Below, in pieces: positions 1 through 9,058 of a DNA stretch of 36,320 nt (position 1 is the first letter of the stretch; every line of letters starts with the position of its first letter). Below the pieces are notes generated by a model that was not told the DNA's origin, made no database searches, and saw nothing but the letters and a program-made list of their open reading frames with translations. The translations under genes were made by a program, and so were the position numbers. This DNA is from an uncultured Clostridia bacterium. Its GTDB lineage: Bacteria > Bacillota > Clostridia > TANB77 > CAG-508. The stretch spans positions 1-36,320 of the forward strand of contig CANQOG010000011.1 of NCBI GenBank assembly GCA_947625415.1, read 5' to 3'.

Positions 1-134
1 AGTTCTCTTTCACTTGCTTCAATACTTAATTCTTTTGAATCCAATGCTTTAGTTATTATTCCATTCTCCCCAATTATCGCATTTAGTGAGACTCCAGCAA
101 GTATTAGTAGAACAATGACTGTATTTTTTTTATT
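1..134 (-). CDS. 5'-truncated type IV pilin-like cassette, runs off the left edge
   Basis: The open frame starts after an in-frame TAA at 135-137 and continues past the window edge. It reads TVIVLLILAGVSLNAIIGEN followed by GIITKALDSKE. This matches the C-terminal half of a type IV prepilin hydrophobic helix (established family pattern: a leader, G, then ITLIALVITIIVLLILAGVS). The leader peptide, the cleavage glycine and the first half of the helix are missing, and no start codon or ribosome binding site is visible. It is nearly identical to the segment at 2819-2906 that opens the next cassette. The stop codon of that upstream cassette lies only about 10 bases away. It is either a pseudogene or a silent cassette; the cargo lies outside the window. 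Confidence 0.6.
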
Positions 135-140
135 TTATTA
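53..140. repeat. Pilin-helix direct repeat, copy B
   Basis: This is a direct repeat of 2819-2906. Positions 53-98 match 2819-2864 without a mismatch (46 bases), and the similarity, with scattered substitutions, continues to about 140. It covers the pilin helix fragment, the upstream in-frame TAA and the AT-rich junction. Confidence 0.85.
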
Positions 141-147
141 CTAATTT

Positions 148-2900
148 TTAGTTATATCCTGCTTTCTCGTCACTATGCCACCAACCATCATATTTTTCCA
201 ATAGCGACCAATCTAAAATATTCGAGCAATCTTTCAAATATAGTTCTAAATTAAAATTCTCTTCTCTCAAACCAGCTAAAATTTTTAAATTGTTATTACC
301 TTGAAAAAGATTGTTTTTTAAGTCAATATAATCTAATGAAGTCATATTCTCTAATTCCGACAAATCCATTACAGAGCAGTTATTCATAGTCAATTTTCTT
401 AATCCAGATAAAGAACTCAATCCATTCAAAGAAATTAAATTTGAATTATCTTTCAAAGAAATAGTCTCCAAATTCACCATAGTTTCAATCCCATTTAAAT
501 TATAAATATTCTTACAATTCGTAATTGTTAAATCCTTAATATTAAATTTATTTAAAATGTTCCCCATAGATACAATCTCAGACAGTCCTTGTAATTCTAA
601 GCTTTCCACTTGAACATCAGACCAAGTCATACTTTCCAAAGAAGATACTACGTTTGTATCATTCCATATATCATAACCATCTCCACCTTTAGTAAAGCAA
701 ACACTCTTCAAATTAGATAGGTTTGACATATCAGGAAAAACTCCAGAATCTATTATGCTTAGATTCTCTAACTGGCTAGGTAATTTTAAACTCTTAAATT
801 TAGCATTTTTTAAATAAAATGTTTTCAAACCACTCATACCTCGTAGATCTAAGTCGTCATTTCCAAAATTATACTGCCAATTTTCACAAGAAATATAATA
901 ATTTTCTAAGTTCTTTAGATTGTTTAATTGCTTCAAAAGGTTAATAGTACCTAAATAAAGACCTACGAACCCATGCGTAAAACGACCCTTATCGCTACAG
1001 CTACCAATCCACTTTTCGATTGTAGATAAATCTATGTCATCATTATTTATTGCAAGCCCCTCCAAATTAATGTATTTTAAATTAGTTAAATCAGCTATCG
1101 AAGTATTAAGTAAATGAATAACCACTAAATTTGGAGTATTAACTCGCTGTGTTTCCTTATTAACTATAAAATCGAGAGTCTTTAATCGAGTACCACAAAT
1201 ATCAAGTTTTCTTAAGTTTCTTAACGAAGAAAGGAATTCAGTTAACACCTCATTTTCTCTATCAACGCTAATACGAACTCCATTCTCTAGTATTTTACAA
1301 TTCTCCAAGTTCACTTGAGTTAATGAAGAACTATCTTTGAAACTCAACAAAAAAGAAGTTTCTATAGAGCTATCCGGTAAATACATCGTATTACTACTTT
1401 CATCCAAAAGCAAATAGTCGAACGAACTCCCTAAGCAACACACAACACAATTTTTTAAGAGTTTCTTTAGATCTAGTATATCTTCCACGCTGTAATTAAT
1501 CCCATTCAAATCAAACCTCCTTAAATTCACGCAGGACGAAAGATAAATTAATCGAGTACTTCTCACAACTGGAGTTATGCTGTCGTCAAATATTCCCGTA
1601 AGATGCGGGCAAAATTGAAGGTCATAAAGGCTATTTTCAGAATTCGAACTTTCCGTTGTATCATCAATTCCAAAAGAATTATTTCCTCCAATGTGCAAGT
1701 CTTCTACCTCTGTACAATGCTTTAACCCCTTTAATGTTCTCAAATCATTTCTATTTAAAACTAATTTTTTTACACCAGTAAAACCATGTAAAAATTCAAT
1801 ATTTGTAATTTTATTGTTATGAAGATATAAGTTTTCTAATGAACTCTTAAAAGAATTACTTATATTTGATAAGCATGATAAATCGTTAATATTCGAACAC
1901 GTAGATGAAGTCATGGAAGCACCTTTATAATCATCATCCCATGTTCCGCAAACTGCCAAGGTATTTATTTTTCCAAAATACCCTTCAGAAATCCCCACTG
2001 TTCCGTTCTTTTACCCCACACAACTTTCTTATTTCTTCATTTCCATCTATATTTCCATTATCATTTATTATAAATTTTAAAACTTCAAGGTTTCCACATT
2101 TTGCCAATTCATCATAATTTTCTACTGTTGTATTTTTAAAAATTAAAGTATTTAGTCCTGCAACCTGACCCAAACCACTCAAACTCTCTAAGTTAGTCCC
2201 ATCAAATGTGATTGATTTTAAATTAATTAAATTATAGAAATCAGAAAAATCTTTTACATTATCTTCTTTTGTTATCTCTATTTTTGTAATGCCCTTTACT
2301 TCTTTTAATGATAAATTTCCATCATTGTCTATATCATATTTATCTAAGTAATTATATAAATCTTTCTGAGAAGATGTTGCATTTCCGAAAACTGGTTTAT
2401 TCTCATCTTCCATGTCTAATTCTGTTTCATTAATTCCAAGCAAACTTGAAACTCCATTTTCACAATAATAAACTTTTAATTCAGATGTTACTCCATAAAC
2501 ATCATTTAAGCTTGCATAATCTATATATTCTTTACTTCCAGCTTCTCCTCCAACTAATACTTCTCTTATCTCAGTTGGTAAACCTGACTTTTTTATTAAA
2601 TATAAGGAATGCATATCACCATCTACAATATATTTTAAATTTCCTTTTCCTTCATTTACTGGAATGTAAAAAAATTTTGAACATTCATCTATTCCTAAAA
2701 GTCCGTTCTACTTTATTTTTACTTTCAGATAAATTTTCATAATTTTCTACATATTTCTCTTCTATAAACTCTTGCAATGCTACCATTCCTGTCTGAAACT
2801 TCGCATCCATCGCTCTACTTATTATTCCATTCTCCCCAATTATCGCATTTAGTGAGACTCCAGCTAAAATTAGTAGGACAATGACCGTGGCTTTGTTATT
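148..2900 (-). CDS. 5'-truncated pilin-like / EF-hand / leucine-rich-repeat surface protein cassette (two CGGN sites)
   Basis: Read with both CGG sites (2703-2705 and 2003-2005) as single glycines, this is one frame of 916 residues ending at TAA 148-150. It opens with a pilin-type half helix (TVIVLLILAGVSLNAIIGEN). A region typical of clostridial pilin-like proteins follows (IYLVGGEAGS-type segment around residues 110-140). Next comes an EF-hand loop (DIDNDGNLSLKEV, near residue 190) and then leucine-rich repeats of about 20-25 residues, for example LENLYLHNNKITNIEFL, to the end. There is no start codon with a ribosome binding site: an in-frame TAA sits at 2901-2903 and a terminator immediately upstream. 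The ATG at 2808-2810 has no Shine-Dalgarno sequence. Without the CGG rule it falls into three pieces. It is probably exported when expressed. It could be a decayed gene or a silent donor cassette. Confidence 0.65.
2003..2005 (-). other. CGGN site 2 of the LRR cassette
   Basis: Codon GAA is followed by CGG then A. Zero-frame reading stops after five more codons. Skipping the C gives GLCGVKE-G-TVGISEG and continues into the LRR region. Confidence 0.85.
2703..2705 (-). other. CGGN site 1 of the LRR cassette
   Basis: GAA, CGG, A: the zero frame ends in TGA four codons later. Skipping the C gives NKVE-G-LLGIDECSKFF and joins the pilin-like N-terminus to the rest of the protein. Confidence 0.85.
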
Positions 2901-2906
2901 TTATGA
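2819..2906. repeat. Pilin-helix direct repeat, copy A
   Basis: This is the partner of 53-140. It has the same half-helix, the same in-frame TAA five codons upstream and the same ATAAAATAA junction. ACGGTC here aligns with ACAGTC in copy B, so that CGG is a substitution and is out of frame. Confidence 0.85.
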
Positions 2907-2945
2907 TAAAAAATAATGCTTCTACTAAAATTTAGTAAAAGCATC
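2907..2945 (-). terminator. Rho-independent terminator after the PHP gene
   Basis: On the minus strand the arms GATGCTTTTACTAAA and TTTAGTAGAAGCATT form a long stem followed by TATTTTTTAT. It lies between the PHP gene and repeat copy A, so read-through into the LRR cassette should be low. Confidence 0.8.
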
Positions 2946-2953
2946 TAAAATTT

Positions 2954-3839
2954 CTAATTCAAATTATTCAATATTTCTTTAACTTTATTATCATCTAAAA
3001 TAAAATCAGTGTTTACAAAACCAATTTCAGGTCTAATACCATCCTTATTATGAAAATCAGAGCCAATAGTAACAAATAAATTATTTTCTAAAGCAAATTT
3101 ATTCCATATTTCCACTTCATCAATTTTATTGTTGTTTCTATCAACATATAAATAATTAGCTTCTATTCCATCTGGTTTCATATCATTTACTATTTCTAAA
3201 ATATCTTGTTTAGTTAACCCATCTTCATGGATATATGCAACAGGATGAGCTAAAACTACTTTTCCGACCAGCTTCTCTAATCATTTTTGCAGCTTCTTTC
3301 GGTGTAACCGTTTCTTTTTTGACATAAGCTGGGCAATTTTCATTCATAATAGTTTCAATAAATTCACCTTTATTTGGAATATGTCCAAAGTTTTTCAAAA
3401 GAATTTCTTTATTTTCTTCACAATTTATTACATCTAACGCAATATGAGCTTTAGTAACAGAATCAATTTTGTCTAATTCTTCTGTATTTATTTTATATCC
3501 TAATTCTTCAAGCTTTTTAGAAACTTTTTTTAAATATATATGTCTAGAATTTCTAATTTCATATAATTTTCTTTTAAAATTTTCATTATTTAAGTCATAA
3601 TTATATCCTAAAACATGAATTCCAGTTTTTTCAATTTTAGTCGATATTTCAACTCCATTTATAAGTTTTACATTTTTTCTCTTTGCAAATTCAAATAACT
3701 CATCATTATATGCTTCTGTTGTATCATGGTCAGCTATTGATATTAAATAAACTCCATTTTTTGAAGCCTCTTCTATTACTTCTTTTGGAGATAGTTCTCC
3801 ATCTGATTTGTTTGTGTGTATATGTAAATCTATTCTCAT
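2954..3839 (-). CDS. PHP-domain phosphoesterase (one CGGN site)
   Basis: This is a metal-dependent phosphoesterase of the PHP family, similar to the YciV/RNase AM-like and TrpH group that hydrolyses nucleotide or RNA 5' ends. The exact substrate cannot be told. The N-terminus shows the metal motifs HIHTNKSDGE (residues 6-15), ADHDT (about 36) and GVEIST. The C-terminal half carries LAHPVAYIH and GSDFHNKDG. The zero frame breaks after MIREAG at CGG 3264-3266. Reading CGGA as Gly192 gives MIREAGGKVVLAHPVAY, the usual family sequence, and a 294-residue protein of normal length. ATG follows GAGAGGTATATT. It starts 20 bases after the gene at 3860-4864 and may be co-transcribed with the toxin-antitoxin genes. 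Confidence 0.85.
3264..3266 (-). other. CGGN site in the PHP gene
   Basis: GGT, CGG, A: skipping the C gives A-G-G-K-V-V-L-A-H-P, with the glycine just ahead of the conserved LAHP motif. Confidence 0.88.
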
Positions 3840-3859
3840 AATATACCTCTCTTTTTACT

Positions 3860-4864
3860 TTATTCTCCATATAATTTTTCACTTTTCTTTTCTTCTATTT
3901 TGCTCCACTCGTCCATTTTGGTTAAAAAAATATTTTCAAGTTCAATTGAATCAAATCTTCTAGCATTTGCGCTTGTAGCTGATTTCATTAAAGCTTCAAA
4001 TAACTCTTCTCTATTATTTTCAGTAGCAACTACTCTTCTACTCTTATCCAAAATTTCCTGTAATTCCTGAGAAAAACTAAAAGGTGTAAAAGCTGATAAG
4101 AAGTCATATATAAAATTATATACTTCATCAGATTGCCAATTTTTTCTATAAGATATCGGTTGAATCGGTAAAAATGGGCTTTTATCATTTTGTTTTGCTT
4201 CTCTAATTTCATTTGGAGTTCTCTCTATTAACCCCTTTATTTTAGAGTATTCTATGATATGACAATCAATAGGTAAAAAAATTGATGGTAATTTTTTTTC
4301 TCTCAATAATCTTGTAATTTCACCAAATTCTTCTATAGATGCAATTGGGTCAATATCAGAAGTACGCATACTATTTTTCTTAAGAAGTTCTACAAGCTCA
4401 GTTCTAGCTAATTCTACTTTATCATCATCACACACTAACCACATATCTATATCTGGTAATCTATTTATTATTTTTCTAGGCTTTAGATTATCTTCCACAT
4501 TTGGACAAGGCTTACATATTACTTTTAAATCTGGCATATCTGAATAATTTCTTTTTAAGCAAGATTTACATTCCCATATACTAGGAGCTACTCTTCGCCC
4601 ATCAACAATTAATTGTCTATTATAGCTAACTTGCTCTTGAATTATTGGAAGTACGCCTTCTAATTTGGAATCTAAAGCGTAAAACGGATATCCTGTTCCA
4701 AAAGAGCCTCTAAATCCAATAACTTTAGAAGCTATAATATTAAATGCTTCTATATTCCATAATAAATATTTTCTTTTTAATTCTGAATTATTTCTCTCAA
4801 ATTCTGTAGACATTTTAGCTACTCTCTCAGTTATACTTCTTATTGTCTCTTGATTTTCTTCCAT
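3860..4864 (-). CDS. Unrecognised protein with a zinc-ribbon insert, third gene of a zeta-toxin operon
   Basis: This is a 334-residue soluble protein that I do not recognise. It begins with a coiled-coil-like stretch (residues 1-35). GSFGTG (about residue 54) and, roughly 90 residues later, LPDIDMWLVCDDD could be the GS and DxD motifs of a pol-beta-type nucleotidyltransferase; that assignment is a weak inference. Between them lies a likely zinc ribbon (CKSC and CKPC, about 16 residues apart). The start follows AGAGGAAGGACATATT. It lies 14 bases downstream of the zeta-type toxin gene, in the same operon, so a role as partner or modifier of the toxin system is plausible but unproven. It has no in-frame CGG. 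Confidence 0.6.
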   Translation of the reverse strand: MEENQETIRSITERVAKMSTEFERNNSELKRKYLLWNIEAFNIIASKVIGFRGSFGTGYPFYALDSKLEGVLPIIQEQVSYNRQLIVDGRRVAPSIWECKSCLKRNYSDMPDLKVICKPCPNVEDNLKPRKIINRLPDIDMWLVCDDDKVELARTELVELLKKNSMRTSDIDPIASIEEFGEITRLLREKKLPSIFLPIDCHIIEYSKIKGLIERTPNEIREAKQNDKSPFLPIQPISYRKNWQSDEVYNFIYDFLSAFTPFSFSQELQEILDKSRRVVATENNREELFEALMKSATSANARRFDSIELENIFLTKMDEWSKIEEKKSEKLYGE

Positions 4865-4878
4865 AATATGTCCTTCCT

Positions 4879-5754
4879 CTAAATCTCTCTTTCAAATGTC
4901 TTACTCTTTAAAAATAATTCTTGCATTTTATATATTATTTTTAATTTTTCTTCCATATCAATCTTTTCTTTTGATTGATTAAGCAAAGATTTTTCATAGT
5001 TTTCTATAGCTAGTTTTCTATCCATATTTCTACCACAAATTACAGCTTGACTTGCATTTTCATAATTTCTCTTAGATGAACTATATATACAAGTAGGCTC
5101 AGATGGATTATCACTTCTTACATAAACTTCTGTTAAATCTACTAGTCCACAAGTTTCAATTTTTCCTATTGTATCTAACATTTCTGTATAAGCTTTATAA
5201 AAATGTTCTTTTGTTACTAATCTTCCCCAACCTTTTGCTTTAACTTGTCCATCATATCTTTCTATTATAGACATTAAGCAATTTAGTTCATCTACTGCCA
5301 TTCCCCTTACAATTATTTTGTATCCACTTAAACTTTCTATTCTTTTTAATAATAATTTTAAATTTCTTCCAGTTCCTTCAAATATTATATTTACTCTTTT
5401 TTTAACGGCTTCATCAAATAAATCATCTGTCCATTTATTACTTTCTTGGTTTGTTACTTTTGTATAATATTCTGGATATTTTTTAGCTAATTCATCAATA
5501 TTTGGACGAAAAGGCTTTAATTCATCACTATTAATTACTACAGCATTATTATTAAGTTCTCTTAAAGCAAGACCATTTAAACCTGTCTTTCCAGAACCAG
5601 GAGGAGCAATATCTATAATTGCTATAGGATTTTGGCTCATAACTTTACCACTTAACATACATGAATTTATTACTTTTCCTATTCTAATCACTTCTGAATC
5701 TGGTAATCTATATTCTTCACAAACTTCTTCTAAAGTTTTTTCTACTTTGTCCAT
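4879..5754 (-). CDS. Zeta-toxin-family P-loop kinase
   Basis: The protein has 291 residues. APPGSGKTGLN (about residues 50-60) is a Walker A loop. VVINSDELKPFRP and FEGTGRN match the zeta-toxin/UNAG-kinase family, in which the enzyme phosphorylates UDP-N-acetylglucosamine and poisons wall synthesis. The C-terminal third is longer than the minimal family fold and of unknown role. ATG follows GAAAGGAAAAATTTAA. It starts 15 bases after the small antitoxin-like gene, the usual epsilon-zeta order, and is followed by the zinc-ribbon gene. The fold assignment is firm; the toxic activity is inferred from family and context. Confidence 0.82.
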   Translation of the reverse strand: MDKVEKTLEEVCEEYRLPDSEVIRIGKVINSCMLSGKVMSQNPIAIIDIAPPGSGKTGLNGLALRELNNNAVVINSDELKPFRPNIDELAKKYPEYYTKVTNQESNKWTDDLFDEAVKKRVNIIFEGTGRNLKLLLKRIESLSGYKIIVRGMAVDELNCLMSIIERYDGQVKAKGWGRLVTKEHFYKAYTEMLDTIGKIETCGLVDLTEVYVRSDNPSEPTCIYSSSKRNYENASQAVICGRNMDRKLAIENYEKSLLNQSKEKIDMEEKLKIIYKMQELFLKSKTFEREI

Positions 5755-5769
5755 TTAAATTTTTCCTTT

Positions 5770-5979
5770 CTACGAATTTTCATAAGCTTTCTTTACTTCT
5801 GGACCATATATTTTTATTATTTTATCTATTATTTCTTCATTTCCAGTATACATTTCATCTCTTTCTTTCATAAGTTCCTTAATCTCAATATCATTTTCTG
5901 TCTTTCCTAATCTTGTAGTCATTGCGATTTTAGTAGCAAGTATTTCAACTGCAATTTCTAATTTTGTATTTTTACTCAT
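5770..5979 (-). CDS. Epsilon-type antitoxin-like small protein
   Basis: This 69-residue, mostly helical protein sits directly upstream of the zeta-family kinase. Its sequence (EIAVEILATKIAMTTR, then a charged helix ending IYGPEVKKAYE) resembles short antitoxins found with zeta-like toxins. Size, charge and gene order support the antitoxin role, but no motif proves it. ATG follows AAGGAGAAAAAATA, a strong ribosome binding site. A TTGACA box about 60 bases upstream may be its promoter. Confidence 0.65.
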   Translation of the reverse strand: MSKNTKLEIAVEILATKIAMTTRLGKTENDIEIKELMKERDEMYTGNEEIIDKIIKIYGPEVKKAYENS

Positions 5980-6018
5980 TATTTTTTCTCCTTAACTATT
6001 ATCGTTTCTTCTCCATGT

Positions 6019-6042
6019 AAATTTAGAACTACTTATTGTCAA
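6019..6042 (-). promoter_or_regulatory. Possible promoter of the toxin-antitoxin operon
   Basis: On the minus strand TTGACA (6037-6042) is followed after about 17 bases by a weak TACATG. The -35 box is perfect and the -10 box poor. It overlaps the end of the 37-residue gene. Confidence 0.35.
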
Positions 6043-6045
6043 AAT

Positions 6046-6159
6046 TTAAAATCCATTTATTAAAATCATAACAAAATTATACATAAGAACTGACAAAACT
6101 CCCATGCAAATTAACGTACAAATAGCTAGCATTATAAAAAATCCTTTATTTCTATTCAT
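6046..6159 (-). CDS. 37-residue membrane peptide
   Basis: A short reading frame starts with ATG after a strong GGAGGTTAAAGATA ribosome binding site. It encodes MNRNKGFFIM followed by a single hydrophobic helix and ends NGF. The positively charged N-terminus suggests a cytoplasmic N-end, inserted as a single-pass protein. It lies between uvrC and the antitoxin gene on the same strand. No family is recognised. The good ribosome binding site and clean hydrophobic composition argue that it is translated. It could be a type I-like toxin or an accessory membrane peptide, but nothing shows which. Confidence 0.5.
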   Translation of the reverse strand: MNRNKGFFIMLAICTLICMGVLSVLMYNFVMILINGF

Positions 6160-6277
6160 TATCTTTAACCTCCAAAATAAAATTACTTAATGAAATTATA
6201 AATAAACAAATTTTAATTTTATGTAATTTTTTGAAGGTTTAGAACTACTTTTCATTTTCTTTTTCTTCTATTTTTTA

Positions 6278-8064
6278 TTATAATTCGTCTTTTATTTTCT
6301 TTGCTAAAGCTTCATTTATTCCTTTAATTTTAGTTAATTCATCAATAGAAGCTTCTTTTATTTTGCTAACACTTCCAAATTGCTTTAATAAAAGAGTTCT
6401 TTTCTTTTCTCCAATTCCTTCTATATAGTCAAGTTTAGACTTTGTCATTTCTTTATCTCTAACTTTTATATGATATTCAATCGCTGTTTTATGTACTTCA
6501 TCTTGTAAAGATGTTATAAATAAAAATAATTTCTCTGAAATTGGAAATTCATGTCTATTTTCGTCTTCTAAAGCTCTTGTTGAGTGATGTGAGTCTTTAA
6601 CCATTCCAAATACTGGAATATCTACGCCTGTTTCTTTCAAGGCTTTTTTTATTGCCCTAATTTGAGTTATTCCACCATCTGCCAATATTAAATCTGGCAA
6701 GTTTCCAAAACCGCCCGATTTGGATTTTCCAAAGAATGCTTAATTCTTCTTGTTACAACTTCTTCCATACATCTTGGATCATCTTGCCCAAAAACAGTTT
6801 TTATTTTAAATCTTCTTGATAGGTTTCTTTTTATAACACCATTTACAGCAACACACATTCCAGCAACCAAAAAGTTTCCAGCAATATTCGAAATATCAAA
6901 ACTCTCAATTTTTAAAGGCATTTTTTCTAAATTTAAAACATCTCTTAATTCAGTTAAAATTTCTGTTTTATCTTTTGATTTGTTTTCAGATGTTATTTTA
7001 CTATTTAATTCTGCCATTTCAACAAATCTTAATTTCTCACCTTTTTGAGGAGATTTTAATTCGACTTTTCTTCCAGCCTTTGAACTTAACCATTTTTCTA
7101 AAGAATCTTTTTCCTCTAAATCATATCTAAGCATTATTTTATTAGGAAAATCTAAGCAATTTATATAATATTGTTTTATAAATCCAGAAGCAATTTCTTC
7201 TTCATCCATATCTTTAAGTTCATCAAAGAAATAATGTTCTCTTCCTAGCATTTTACTTCCACGAACAAAAAATATTTCTATGCAAACTGTTACTTCATCT
7301 TTATATATTCCAATAACATCAATATTGTTTTCTGAAAAATTAGCAACTTTCTGCTTTTCTGTAATTCTTTCTATAGCTTGTATTCTATCTCTTACACTAG
7401 CAGCTTTTTCAAATTCTAAATTTTTAGAATATTCATCCATTTCTTCTTTAGCTGATTTTATTATATTTTCAGTCTTTCCAGAAAGTAACATTATTATTTG
7501 GTCAATTTGCTTTCTATATTCTTCTTTTGTAACATAATTCTGACAAGGAGCTAAACATTTCTTAATATGATAATTAAGGCAAGGTCTATCATTATACTTA
7601 AATTTTTTGCATTGCCTTATTTGAAATTTATCTTTAATAAAATTTATCATTTCTCTTGCAGAACCTGAAGAAGGATATGGACCAAAATATTTTGCTCCAT
7701 TATTTAAGACTTTTCTAGTTATAAAAACATTTGGATAATCTGATTTTACATCAACACAAATATATGGATATGTTTTATCGTCTTTTAACAAAACATTATA
7801 TTTTGGTCTATATTTTTTTATTAAATTACATTCTAAAACTAGAGCTTCATCTTCATTTCCAACAACTATATATTCAAAATGGTCTATAAGCGAAACCATT
7901 TTTTTAATTCTGTCAGTTTTATTTGTCTTTCTAAAATAGCTTCTAACTCTATTTTTCAAAACAATTGCTTTTCCAACATAAATTACATCGTCATTCTTGT
8001 CACGCATAATATATACGCCAGGCTTGTCAGGAAGCTTTTTTAGTTCTTCTTCAATATTAAACAT
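6278..8064 (-). CDS. uvrC: Excinuclease ABC subunit C (two adjacent CGGN sites)
   Basis: UvrC makes the two incisions around bulky lesions in nucleotide excision repair, together with UvrA and UvrB. The protein shows the GIY-YIG nuclease domain (KPGVYIMRDKNDDVIYVGKA, residues 14-33), the cysteine cluster region, a UVR helix pair (about 205-240), the RNase H-like domain (SFDISNIAGNF) and C-terminal helix-hairpin-helix motifs (GIGEKKRTLL, IKGINEALAKK). The frame breaks at AAT CGG GCG GTT. Reading it as AAT, C-GGG, C-GGT, TTT gives NPNGGFGNLPDLILADGG, the normal family sequence (Gly450, Gly451). A single-base fix at one C does not restore the frame; both must be skipped. The result is 594 residues, a normal length. 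Confidence 0.93.
6711..6713 (-). other. Second CGGN site in uvrC
   Basis: After the first skip the next-but-one codon is CGG again; C-GGT is read as Gly451 and is followed by TTT GGA AAC TTG (FGNL). Confidence 0.9.
6715..6717 (-). other. First CGGN site in uvrC
   Basis: AAT CGG G: C-GGG is read as Gly450 in NPNGGFGN. It is adjacent to the second site. Confidence 0.9.
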
Positions 8065-8169
8065 TACTTATACTATCCCTTCGTATATTCAATATATGGT
8101 AAATTTCTGTTTGATTTTGATTGCAAAAAAAATTATAACATTTAATTTATAATATTTAAACTTATTATA

Positions 8170-8370
8170 TTAAATTTCTTTCAGTTTTCTTAAAAGATGT
8201 TTATGTTTAGCTTCATAAGCTTTTATCATATATGCGTAAAAATCTAATAAGCCTTCATCACTAACTAATTGCATACTTTCATAAGAATTTAAAAGAGCAG
8301 TTTCGATTTCGCTAATCTCGCTTCTCAAACCTGCTCTTTCACTTCCTTCACTATTAAAAAATTTTTTCAT
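8170..8370 (-). CDS. DUF2508 family small protein
   Basis: This 66-residue helical protein resembles the YaaL-like DUF2508 family of Firmicutes (SEIETALLNSYESMQLVSD and a C-terminal AKHKHLLRKLKE helix). The function is unknown. ATG follows AGAAAGGAATATATTTT. It stands between ysxC and uvrC with gaps of about 100 bases on each side, so it may have its own promoter. There is no in-frame CGG. Confidence 0.75.
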   Translation of the reverse strand: MKKFFNSEGSERAGLRSEISEIETALLNSYESMQLVSDEGLLDFYAYMIKAYEAKHKHLLRKLKEI

Positions 8371-8474
8371 AAAATATATTCCTTTCTAGGTTATATCTGA
8401 TACTAAAAATGTCAGTCATAAGTAATGAGCTTAAATTTTTATTATCGTATATATTTTATGAAAATTTTAAAATT

Positions 8475-9056
8475 TTATGAAATAAATTTTTCAATTTCTT
8501 TCCAAGCTTGCTCAGTATAAATCTTTCTTTCACTTGAAAAAGGAATTAACGTACTAAAAGAAATTCCTAAATCATTTTTAATTTTTTGAATTTCACTATC
8601 TACTTTTGTGATAGCAATTTTGTCAGCTTTATTTGCAATAATTATAAAAGGCAAATTCTGACTTAATATAAACTTATACATAAGCTTATCATCTTCAGTT
8701 GGATTATGTCTAATATCTAATAGCAAAACAATTAATCTAATATTACTTCCTTTAACTAAATATTCTTCAATAAACTTTCCTGAAGTAACTTTTTCTTGTT
8801 TTGACATTTGACTATATCCATATCCTGGTAAATCAACAAAATAAAATTCATTATTAATCTTATAGAAATTAATTTGGCGAGTTTTTCCAGGAGTATTAGA
8901 AGTTCTAGCCAAATTTTTTCTATTTAACATTGTATTTATAAAACTTGATTTTCCAACATTAGACTTTCCAACTAAAACGATTTCAGGTTTATTCTCATTT
9001 GGATATTGTTTTGGGCTAACAGCAGATATTTCAAATTTCGAATCTTTTATAATCAT
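8475..9056 (-). CDS. ysxC: Ribosome biogenesis GTPase YsxC/EngB
   Basis: This is a 193-residue GTPase of the YihA/EngB family, needed for late 50S subunit assembly. G1 is GKSNVGKSSF (about residues 30-39). The switch region has TPGKTRQINFY, G3 is DLPGYGYSQM, and G4 is NKADK. The length is normal. The start codon is two bases after the serS stop, with the ribosome binding site inside the serS end, so the two are translated from one mRNA. It is the last gene of the run mreB-leuS-trmL-cyclophilin-serS-ysxC. Confidence 0.95.
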   Translation of the reverse strand: MIIKDSKFEISAVSPKQYPNENKPEIVLVGKSNVGKSSFINTMLNRKNLARTSNTPGKTRQINFYKINNEFYFVDLPGYGYSQMSKQEKVTSGKFIEEYLVKGSNIRLIVLLLDIRHNPTEDDKLMYKFILSQNLPFIIIANKADKIAITKVDSEIQKIKNDLGISFSTLIPFSSERKIYTEQAWKEIEKFIS

Positions 9057-9058
9057 AA

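Noticed and set aside
2446..2742. Plus-strand reading frame opposite the LRR gene
   Set aside because: It has low-complexity L/H/N-rich translation, no ribosome binding site, and it mirrors the coding strand of the real gene.
2885..2887. CGG in the pilin repeat copy A (ACG GTC) as another recoding site
   Set aside because: It is out of frame and aligns with ACA GTC of copy B without a length difference.
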